Part shown: piece after piece, positions 27,300 through 33,476 of the stretch | Position numbering within the stretch: the stretch's first letter is position 1 | Layout of the letters: the number at the start of each line of letters is the position of its first letter | DNA from: Methanomassiliicoccaceae archaeon | Lineage (GTDB): Archaea > Thermoplasmatota > Thermoplasmata > Methanomassiliicoccales > Methanomethylophilaceae | Reading direction: 5' to 3' | Assembly (NCBI GenBank): GCA_031285205.1 | Contig: JAITWO010000021.1 | Location: 1-33,476 of the forward strand | DNA length: 33,476 nucleotides | Program-made: the position numbers and the translations under genes | The notes under the pieces: model-generated | Databases searched by the model: none | Told to the model about the DNA's origin: nothing | Seen by the model: the letters and a program-made list of their open reading frames with translations, nothing else

Positions 27300-27361
27300 A
27301 AAATGTAATAAAAATGTAATAAAAACGAATTAAAAAGTTTAAAGGAAGGGTTTAACCCTTT
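27300..27361 (-). terminator. Terminator of the MtbA-like gene
   Basis: AAGGG/CCCTT hairpin overlapping the TAA at 27352, followed on the minus strand by several T tracts. These include a short direct repeat (AAAATGTAAT twice at 27299-27320). Confidence 0.5.
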
Positions 27362-28380
27362 ACGCCTTTGACAAGCGCAATGAGGTTCTCGTTCTTGGTC
27401 AGTGCGGACAGTCCGCAGCCGGGTGCGACAACATCGAATCCTGCTTCCCTGACGATCTTCCCGTGCTTCATGCAGTCATCGGGCGTTCCCTGGAGCAGCG
27501 GGTTAACGCATCCCACGTTGCCTATGAGTACCGTCTTCTTGCCTACCGCTTTGACCGCCGCCTTCGGGTCCACCTTCTCCTCTATCGAAAGACCTGAGAC
27601 CTTCGTTGCGACCATGTTCTCAAGGATCGGGGCCGTGTTGCCGCAGATGTGCAGCACAGAGAACGCATTCTTCACGGGTGCCAGGCTCTTGGCCAGGTAT
27701 GCGCCTGCGAACTCATCGAACATCTCCGGTGACAGGAGGTCGGTGGATGCTGAGGGCTCGGACATCTGGATCACGTCGGCGCCTGCGTCCGCGAGGGCCT
27801 GTGTGTACGCCTTGGATATCGGGTTCACCGCATCGACCCATTTCTTTACCTCGTCAGGGGCCATCATTATCCCGAAGACCAAGTTCTCGGTGCTCACAAG
27901 GTGGCCTGCGAGGGTGAACGGACCTGTGTTCCCGGCTATGACCGCATATTCCTTTCCCTTCTGCTGTTTCAGAAGTTTTATTCCTTCCTGGGCTGCCAAC
28001 GCCCTTCCGTTTTTCAGGAAGTCCTCAGGGGACATGAGGTTCGGCTCGTCGTATTCGCCGGTCATCGGGTCGAACATGAACGGGTGCTTCTTCAGCATCG
28101 GTGTTCTGTCCTGCTTTCCGGGATCGACGGTGCAGCCCATCGTCTCTGCCTCTGCTGTGAGACAGAACGGCGCCCTTACCGCCTCGAAGCCGAGCACATC
28201 TGCCTGGCCTGCGCCCAGTATTGCCATTGCCTTCGGGTTGGAGTGTGCCTCCGGCCAGAAGACGCCTAGTTTTTCCATCTGACCGATGGTCGCGCTCTGT
28301 GTGAAGACCGCTACCGGCGGTCTGTCGAGTTTTTCTTTCCTCATTGCTGCGAGTACTCTTTCTCTTGGAGTCATTGCCAT
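27352..28380 (-). CDS. Methylcobamide:CoM methyltransferase, MtaA/MtbA/CmuA family
   Basis: 342 residues of the uroporphyrinogen-decarboxylase-like fold. H244 and C246 (HICGN) and C322 (APGCGLS) form the zinc site that binds and activates coenzyme M, so it should move the methyl group from the corrinoid protein to CoM. Whether it serves methylamines (MtbA), methanol (MtaA) or another donor cannot be read directly; the RamA neighbour favours methylamines. AGGAG lies 10 nt before ATG 28380, and a TATA-like element is at 28417-28426. Confidence 0.88.
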   Translation of the reverse strand: MAMTPRERVLAAMRKEKLDRPPVAVFTQSATIGQMEKLGVFWPEAHSNPKAMAILGAGQADVLGFEAVRAPFCLTAEAETMGCTVDPGKQDRTPMLKKHPFMFDPMTGEYDEPNLMSPEDFLKNGRALAAQEGIKLLKQQKGKEYAVIAGNTGPFTLAGHLVSTENLVFGIMMAPDEVKKWVDAVNPISKAYTQALADAGADVIQMSEPSASTDLLSPEMFDEFAGAYLAKSLAPVKNAFSVLHICGNTAPILENMVATKVSGLSIEEKVDPKAAVKAVGKKTVLIGNVGCVNPLLQGTPDDCMKHGKIVREAGFDVVAPGCGLSALTKNENLIALVKGVKG

Positions 28381-28489
28381 GATATACTATCTCCTGAGAG
28401 GTACAAATGAAATTCTTTTATTTAATATGAGCGCACCCCTTTTTTTATTGCCTGTGTGCGCAGGGAGTTAACACGTATTCAGCGGCGCA

Positions 28490-30700
28490 TCATAACGTCT
28501 TGGGGTCCCCTGTCACGCGTACAGTGACCTCTGCGAAGTTTATGCTCCTCGCCAATGCCTCCTCGTCCCAGTTGCCGTATGCGCCCTCCGTTGAAAAATG
28601 GACCTTCTGACGGCTCACGGACCTTATGTTCACCGCCCCCGACCGTTTTACCTTTTCCGTGAGGTATGTGGTCAGGCTGCGCGACGCTGCCGAGACGGCC
28701 GATTCGAAGCGATCGTAGTACACCATCCCCATGAACGGTATTGACGCCGAGAACCTGTAATCCAGCGTGGGTGCGACCGTTGCCGTCAGAGATTCGGATA
28801 TCTTGCTTGTCACGGCGCCCACCGCGTTGCATACGTCGAAATGCTCCGGGAACATCACCGACGTACCGAACCTCTCACCGATATCGGCCATCATCGCCGC
28901 CGCCGGCGCACCTACGCCCACGATCGGGTATCTCAGTTTAGGAAGGATGTCAAGCGCCTTTCCTCTTTTCAGCGAGGTCATCTTCCTTATCAGCTTTGAC
29001 GATGCATCGGAATACCATCCTTCCGTCTCGTCGTCAAGCATCTTTGTGATCAGCGCCTCGGATATCTTCATCCTGACCTCTTCGAACATCGTTGCGGCCG
29101 CCTGTTTCTCAGTCATGCCCATCTTTGAAGCGATCGCGTGCACCCCTGCCTCTGCTCCTGCGGGGCTGCCGCATTCGAACTTTTTCAGGAACACCATTAT
29201 GTCCGTCGGCGTCAGGGATGATGCCTCTATGCACCCTTTCCGAGTAAGCGATGCCAGTTCGTCGGATATCATCCACAGTCCGTTCGTGGCGTCGCGTATC
29301 GCCAGCGATGTCATCGGACCATTTTCCTTCATTCCGGTGAAGACTCTTCTTTCTTTGTCCGTCATCTGCGACACGTCTGCGTCATCGTATGCTGTATAGT
29401 AATCAATGAGGTCGTCGAACATTATTTTATCAACGACGTGAGGATAACGGGACGCAAGGACCGCCAAAGGTGTTACGCGGTCCGGGCCTATGGTGAACTT
29501 TGAATCCTTCAATGTTATCCTGGAATCTCCTCCGAGGGCCACCGTGTACATGTCCACCGCTTTCACCCTGGTCCTCCATCTGCCTACGGACGCTCCCTCT
29601 TCCTGGATCATCGGGAACCCGGAGTCCATGACGGCGATATCGGTGGACGTCCCGCCGATGTCTATGATCGCACAGTTCTCCATCCCTGATAACGTCGTCC
29701 CTCCGACGGCGCTTGCCGCCGGACCCGATAATATCGTCTCCACGGGGTACATCTTCGCCTGCTCCAGATCCATCACGGAACCGTCGCCCTTGTATGCCAT
29801 GATCGGCGCGTTTATTCCTCTCGCGATGAATGTCCTCTTGATATCGTCAAAGAACTTGCTGACCGTCGGTATGAGGCGTGCGTTGAGCACCGTGGTCTCT
29901 GTGCGTATATCAATGCCCAGCGTCCCCGATAGTTCGTGACCGGCCACCGTCGGGAGCCCCGTCATCTCCGACGCGATCTCCTTCACTTTCTTTTCCTGGG
30001 ATGTGTTCATCGTTGAGAATAGCCCAGATATTGCAATGGCATCGACGCCTTTGCTCACTTTTTTCACAGCCGCCCGCACCTCCTTCTCGTCCAGCTGCGC
30101 CGTCGCGCGGCCGCGGCTGTCGAACCCTCCTTTGATGAATACCTGATGCCTCTCCCCGAAATGCACGGGCTCCATGGGGTTCCACCCTATGAGTATCAGG
30201 CCCACGTTCCCTCCCTTCCCCTCCAGTATGGAGTTGGTCGCGAGCGTGGTGGATATCCCCACCAGGGATATGTCCTCCGGCCTTACATCGGATGACCCGA
30301 ACACCGCATCCACCGATGCATGCAGCCCGATCGACAGGTCACGGTGCGTCGTCGGTGATTTCCTCTTTGTCACTATGGTGTTATCATCAAGATCTATTAT
30401 CACCGCATCCGTGAATGTTCCGCCGGTATCAACGCCGAGACCGTATCTTGCCACGGAGATCTCATCGTTCATCGTCTCCTCCGGCCTTTCCGGCTCTATG
30501 AGCCCTATGCCCTGCACCAATTTCCCCAGGTACCCGGAGACCTTCTCCCTCTTCTTCAGTTCGGAGTTGTATCTGGTGGTCTGATAGTACACATAATAAG
30601 AATTACCGGACCTTTTTACATCGAAACATTTCCTTCCCTTTGACTTTTCAGAGGCGATCCATTCCAATACCCATGCGTCGAATTCCGACCTTTGAACCAT
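28490..30700 (-). CDS. HyuA-like hydantoinase/oxoprolinase-family ASKHA protein with extra N-terminal domain
   Basis: 736 residues. Residues 83 onward are a HyuA/OplA-type protein: GVDTGGTFTD (89-98), GISTTLATNSILEGKG (148-163), a second phosphate-loop set IDIGGTSTD (346-354) and a GVGAPAAAM segment near the C-terminus. Residues 1-76 form an added basic and tyrosine-rich segment (SYYVYYQTTRYNSELKKREKV) that resembles the N-terminus of some IS-type transposases. No HyuB subunit is encoded next to it. Between a corrinoid protein and an MtbA-like gene it may activate a corrinoid protein or hydrolyse an N-methylated ring compound; both are guesses. A TATA box 26 nt before ATG 30700 suggests a leaderless start. 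Confidence 0.7.
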   Translation of the reverse strand: MVQRSEFDAWVLEWIASEKSKGRKCFDVKRSGNSYYVYYQTTRYNSELKKREKVSGYLGKLVQGIGLIEPERPEETMNDEISVARYGLGVDTGGTFTDAVIIDLDDNTIVTKRKSPTTHRDLSIGLHASVDAVFGSSDVRPEDISLVGISTTLATNSILEGKGGNVGLILIGWNPMEPVHFGERHQVFIKGGFDSRGRATAQLDEKEVRAAVKKVSKGVDAIAISGLFSTMNTSQEKKVKEIASEMTGLPTVAGHELSGTLGIDIRTETTVLNARLIPTVSKFFDDIKRTFIARGINAPIMAYKGDGSVMDLEQAKMYPVETILSGPAASAVGGTTLSGMENCAIIDIGGTSTDIAVMDSGFPMIQEEGASVGRWRTRVKAVDMYTVALGGDSRITLKDSKFTIGPDRVTPLAVLASRYPHVVDKIMFDDLIDYYTAYDDADVSQMTDKERRVFTGMKENGPMTSLAIRDATNGLWMISDELASLTRKGCIEASSLTPTDIMVFLKKFECGSPAGAEAGVHAIASKMGMTEKQAAATMFEEVRMKISEALITKMLDDETEGWYSDASSKLIRKMTSLKRGKALDILPKLRYPIVGVGAPAAAMMADIGERFGTSVMFPEHFDVCNAVGAVTSKISESLTATVAPTLDYRFSASIPFMGMVYYDRFESAVSAASRSLTTYLTEKVKRSGAVNIRSVSRQKVHFSTEGAYGNWDEEALARSINFAEVTVRVTGDPKTL

Positions 30701-30721
30701 GTGTGGAAATTACCGTATAAC

Positions 30722-30729
30722 TATTTAAA
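30722..30729 (-). promoter_or_regulatory. TATA box of the HyuA-like gene
   Basis: TTTAAATA on the minus strand, centred about 26 nt before ATG 30700. Confidence 0.45.
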
Positions 30730-30828
30730 CAGCATACCGTATAATTTTTTGCGGCATATCCGCACATGCGGTGGATCAAAAATAAGAATGATGGGAAGGG
30801 GTTTTCTGTCCTGATGATGTTCTTCCGC

Positions 30829-31467
30829 TCAGATGCCGAGGAACTTCTGGGCGACCTTTGATGCCTCAACAGCGTCGTAGGACCAGCCGTCCGCACCGAT
30901 CTGGTTGGCGAACTCCTGAGATGTCGCGCCGCCGCCGATCATGAGCTTCATCTTGGCGTTCAGGCCCTCTTCTTTCAGGACCTTGACCGTCTCCTTCATT
31001 CCCTCAAGCGTCGGTGTCATCAATGTTGACTCTGCGATGATCTGGGCCTTCTCGGATTTCGCCTTTGCAACTATGTCCTTTATCGGCACATCCTTTCCGA
31101 GGTCTATGACATTGAGCCCGAGGCCGGTAAGCATCGCTTTGACAATGTTCTTCCCGATGTCGTGTACATCTCCCTCGACAACGCATATCACGACCGTTCC
31201 CTTTGCCGCCCCGGCCTTGCCGGTCAGAAGGGGAAGGACGAGGTTCAAGCCCTTGTAGAGTGTGTTCGCCGACAGAAGGACTTGCGGCAGGAAGTACTGT
31301 TTCGCTGCGTATTTGTCACCGACGACGGCCATCGCCTTCGAGAGACCCTCGAATATGATCGTTTTTGCACTGAGACCTGAATCCAAGCATTTCTTGGTCG
31401 CGTCCTCTGCTTCTTTAATCTTTCCGTTTATAACTATGTTGATAAGTGCGTCCAATTCTGCGCTCAT
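30829..31467 (-). CDS. Corrinoid-binding methyltransferase protein (MtbC/MtmC/MttC type)
   Basis: 212 residues. The N-terminal four-helix cap spans about 1-85. The B12-binding Rossmann domain follows, with DVHDIGKN (100-107, H102 being the lower cobalt ligand), ESTLM (146-150) and the MIGGGA loop (176-181). It carries methyl groups from a substrate-specific methyltransferase to an MtbA-type enzyme. No such methyltransferase gene is next to it, so the substrate is unknown. A strong GGAGGAA site precedes ATG 31467. Confidence 0.9.
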   Translation of the reverse strand: MSAELDALINIVINGKIKEAEDATKKCLDSGLSAKTIIFEGLSKAMAVVGDKYAAKQYFLPQVLLSANTLYKGLNLVLPLLTGKAGAAKGTVVICVVEGDVHDIGKNIVKAMLTGLGLNVIDLGKDVPIKDIVAKAKSEKAQIIAESTLMTPTLEGMKETVKVLKEEGLNAKMKLMIGGGATSQEFANQIGADGWSYDAVEASKVAQKFLGI

Positions 31468-31694
31468 ACTATTTCCTCCATCTAAATGTAAGATGTTGTG
31501 CCTTCGTAACGAAAGTGTGTAAATAAAGGCTTTTATGGTTGGATGTTATATCCACATACTTGCATATTTTTTAATATAAAATAATATGCTTAACCAGCGT
31601 TAACATATATGAACGGTTTGTTTATCTGGTATCTTTTAAGTACTTAGACAGCTGAAGGCTCATCTGACATGAAATGCGTCTGAGAAGTAGTATA
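31468..31694 (-). promoter_or_regulatory. Control region of the corrinoid-protein gene
   Basis: A/T-rich 227-nt gap. A TATA-like CTTTATTT at 31521-31528 predicts a start near 31499. A second, TTTATATTAA, lies at 31571-31580 inside an inverted repeat GCATATT/AATATGC (31562-31568 and 31583-31589). No gene is seen. Confidence 0.4.
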
Positions 31695-32411
31695 TTATGG
31701 TTCCGTTCCCCTTAGTTCCCCTAAAAAGCCCAGTTTTATCATACCTATCTCCGATACCCCGTAAACACGGGCCCTGTTCATGTCCGCCTTCCTGCATGCG
31801 CCAGACATGAACGACTCTTCCGAAAGATCATTGCCAGATGAGAACGGGCTGAACGGCGGTATCACTATTATCCCCTCTGCCTCCGAGTGGAGGAAGCACT
31901 GAAGTTTCACGCTGCCGCTCATCCCGTCGGATATCCTTACCGACGGGTGCTCGTGGCCTATTATCACCGGCCTCTTCCCGGAATCGCTGTGCCCGTGCTC
32001 CAGTCTGAAGCCGGCGATGTCAACGTGATCCATCACCCTCATGCCTGTGTCCGACAGGATGTTCTGAAGGAAATTGTCGTGGTTCCCTTTTATCACGACC
32101 ACCTCGGCCGCATCCGCTAGCATGTTTATCATTCTGGAAACTTCCCTGCGGCTTTCATACGGTGCTTTGGCGAAATCATGCTTTATGTCTCCGAGGAGCA
32201 CGACCCTCTTCGGCTCGTACCTGTATATTATCCTGTTCAGTGAGTCGCGTATGGATCTTGTGTTCACCCTGGGAAGATATATCCCCTCGCCCTCGAGCGC
32301 CCTCTCGTATCCGAGATGGAGGTCCCCTATCACCACCGTCGGCCCATTGTCTAGGATGAGACATCTTTCGTTGGAAACTTTAACGCCGGGCAATATCTCT
32401 ACGGAGTCCAC
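31695..32411 (-). CDS. Metallophosphoesterase, archaeal ICC/SbcD-like
   Basis: 238 residues with the full calcineurin-like metal set: GDLHLGYE (29-36), GDIKHD, KGNHDN and GHEHPS. These give a two-metal phosphodiesterase or phosphatase. The single-domain length and the MJ0037-like architecture suggest a nuclease or phosphoesterase of unknown substrate. The start is GTG 32411; a GATATATC-like box at 32433-32439, about 25 nt upstream, suggests a leaderless message. ATGs nearby are out of frame. Confidence 0.85.
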   Translation of the reverse strand: MDSVEILPGVKVSNERCLILDNGPTVVIGDLHLGYERALEGEGIYLPRVNTRSIRDSLNRIIYRYEPKRVVLLGDIKHDFAKAPYESRREVSRMINMLADAAEVVVIKGNHDNFLQNILSDTGMRVMDHVDIAGFRLEHGHSDSGKRPVIIGHEHPSVRISDGMSGSVKLQCFLHSEAEGIIVIPPFSPFSSGNDLSEESFMSGACRKADMNRARVYGVSEIGMIKLGFLGELRGTEP

Positions 32412-32556
32412 GGCATGGGTAACATATGAAAGGATATATCGCTCACGCTTTTCAGAACGACCTTCCTGAGAGCGGCCCCCCTTTGTTTGGCATCATATAT
32501 GCTATCAGGATGTGAGTAAATGTCACGTTCCTTTCCTTATTCTCTGCCCCGAGGCA

Positions 32557-32805
32557 TCATTCTTTGCCCTTCTCCTTCAGCAGTTTGGCCAACAGCAGTT
32601 CCAGCCTAATGCTGAGCGCCATCCTCGCCGCTTCCGATGTCGCTCCCTTCACGATGCCCATCGCCCGCGAACGCACCGTCTTTTCCTTCGTTCCGGTGTC
32701 GTAATCCCCTGCGAATATCTCAAATCTTATTTCGGTACTCATCTCATTCTCGTCATCTTTCTCATCTTCGACTATGTCGTACCATGTGTCCTCGGTATCA
32801 TCCAT
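32557..32805 (-). CDS. Unrecognised small acidic/helical protein
   Basis: 82 residues: a strongly acidic start (about 20 residues rich in Asp and Glu), a short strand-rich centre and a helical, lysine-ending C-terminus (SIRLELLLAKLLKEKGKE). GAGGAA lies 8 nt before ATG 32805 and a CTATAAAT box about 35-40 nt before it, so it is probably expressed. It is divergent from the RecJ-like gene. I cannot name its family. Confidence 0.5.
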   Translation of the reverse strand: MDDTEDTWYDIVEDEKDDENEMSTEIRFEIFAGDYDTGTKEKTVRSRAMGIVKGATSEAARMALSIRLELLLAKLLKEKGKE

Positions 32806-32919
32806 ATGGTGTTCCTCATACCGTTCTTGCGCCAGGAATTTATAGTTCCCATTATTACAATTAATATAACTGTTTCACAACGTAGCGTTACGGCAGTGGA
32901 CCGTGTTATTCACCGAATG

Positions 32920-32925
32920 TTATAT
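32920..32925 (+). promoter_or_regulatory. TATA box of the RecJ-like gene
   Basis: TTATAT centred about 26-30 nt before the GTG/ATG start pair at 32949/32952. Confidence 0.45.
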
Positions 32926-32951
32926 GCGCATGCAGGAGATTGCGGTATGTG

Positions 32952-33476
32952 ATGACCTCCGGAGAAAGGGAGCATGTGAAGCTTGAGCGCGATGCCGGGA
33001 AGGCGGCATCGGCGATAAAGGATGCGGATGATGTCCTCGTGGTGGCGCACATAGATGCGGACGGTATCTGCGCGGCGGCCATTGCTTCAAGGACGCTCGA
33101 GCGCCTGAACAAGAAGCATGATGTTCTTTTCGTGAAGAAGCTTGACGACGCCTCTGTTGCCGCCGTCAACAGCAGCCCTGCGTCGTTGGTATGGCTTGCG
33201 GATCTGGGCAGCGGCAGTCTGTCATCTATAACAAAACACAATGTCGTCGTTGCCGACCACCATGTCCCGGACCCGGGATGGATGACCGGTCAGACCTCTT
33301 TGTTCGATTTTTCTGGTATCGTGCATGTCAATCCGCATACGTGCGGCATGGACGGGTCGGAGGAGATAAGCGGGGCCGGGGTCACGTACATGATATCGAG
33401 GGCCGCCAACCCAAAGAATGTCGATCTTGCCTATCTTGCCGTCATCGGTGCGGTCGGAGACATCCAGGACCAGGCG
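32952..33476 (+). CDS. DHH-family phosphoesterase, archaeal RecJ-like (3' end outside window)
   Basis: 175 codons visible from ATG 32952. DHH motifs are in order: HIDADGICAAA (about 33-43), LADLGSG, ADHHVPDPG and, at the edge, AVIGAVGDIQD. This is the DHH subfamily-1 catalytic core of archaeal RecJ/GAN-like exonucleases that act with the replisome or in RNA turnover. The C-terminal DHHA1 domain is not visible, so the exact subfamily is open. GTG 32949 is an alternative start. It has no ribosome binding site and is probably leaderless. Confidence 0.85.
   Translation, partial: MTSGEREHVKLERDAGKAASAIKDADDVLVVAHIDADGICAAAIASRTLERLNKKHDVLFVKKLDDASVAAVNSSPASLVWLADLGSGSLSSITKHNVVVADHHVPDPGWMTGQTSLFDFSGIVHVNPHTCGMDGSEEISGAGVTYMISRAANPKNVDLAYLAVIGAVGDIQDQA

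Noticed and set aside
27299-27320. Tandem AAAATGTAAT repeat
   Set aside because: Two copies in an A/T-rich terminator region; probably T tracts for termination rather than a repeat element.
27368-28282. Plus-strand open frame of 304 residues
   Set aside because: It is the exact antisense of the MtbA-like gene, where zinc-site motifs are on the other strand.
32906-33241. Minus-strand open frame of 111 residues near the end
   Set aside because: It is antisense to the RecJ-like gene, which shows the DHH motifs in order.
1-33476. CRISPR arrays, tRNA genes, complete insertion sequences or prophage
   Set aside because: No regularly spaced repeats, cloverleaf sequences, transposase genes with terminal repeats or phage genes were seen in the gaps.

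Overview
The window reads as part of a methanogen chromosome, most likely a member of the Methanomassiliicoccales (Thermoplasmatota). The reasons are a complete mcrBDGA operon, a full set of methanogenesis marker genes, a methyltransferase/RamA module of the kind used for H2-dependent methylotrophic methanogenesis, and signs of pyrrolysine-type UAG use. Of the 34 genes whose stop codon lies in the window, 26 end in TGA, 8 in TAA and none in TAG, while one essential-looking enzyme (cysteate synthase) carries an in-frame TAG. The genus cannot be fixed from this sequence alone.

Layout. (1) 1-4844, minus strand: a tightly coupled operon of an ABC-type ATPase, a HypB/UreG-like GTPase, a small Fe-S protein, methanogenesis marker 16, cysteate synthase (comS, with in-frame UAG) and the start of sulfopyruvate decarboxylase (comD). 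The last two are coenzyme M biosynthesis steps. (2) 4845-5484: a noncoding stretch with a structured inverted repeat, then the RNase P RNA gene. (3) 5536-7820: a HAD phosphatase and a convergent GlcD-like FAD oxidoreductase sharing a terminator. (4) 7926-15640, minus strand: a nine-gene block for activating methyl-coenzyme M reductase, atwA-mcrC-mmp3-mmp6-mmp5-mmp15-mmp17-mmp7-DUF123/GIY-YIG, in which every junction overlaps. (5) 15758-18214: a divergent putative regulator (winged helix plus DUF2111), a small Cys-rich protein, an unknown 180-residue protein and a PRC-barrel protein. (6) 18304-22807, minus strand: the mcr operon B-D-G-A plus a DUF2098 gene, with a clear promoter, leader hairpin and terminator. 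(7) 23004-25503: YcaO (McrA thioglycine formation) preceded by an Lrp/AsnC regulator, then a DUF169 protein. (8) 25586-31467: ramA, a MtaA/MtbA-type methyltransferase, a HyuA-like ASKHA protein with an unusual N-terminal extension, and a corrinoid protein, but no recognisable substrate methyltransferase. (9) 31695-33476: a metallophosphoesterase, a small unknown protein and the start of a DHH/RecJ-like phosphoesterase.

Together the genes make coenzyme M, build and modify Mcr, activate it with ATP and feed it methyl groups through a corrinoid protein. Many first-in-operon genes look leaderless, with a TATA box about 25 nt before the start codon, while internal genes are coupled by ATGA/TGATG overlaps and purine-rich ribosome binding sites.

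All family assignments come from recognising motifs and gene order by eye. No database search or alignment was run.
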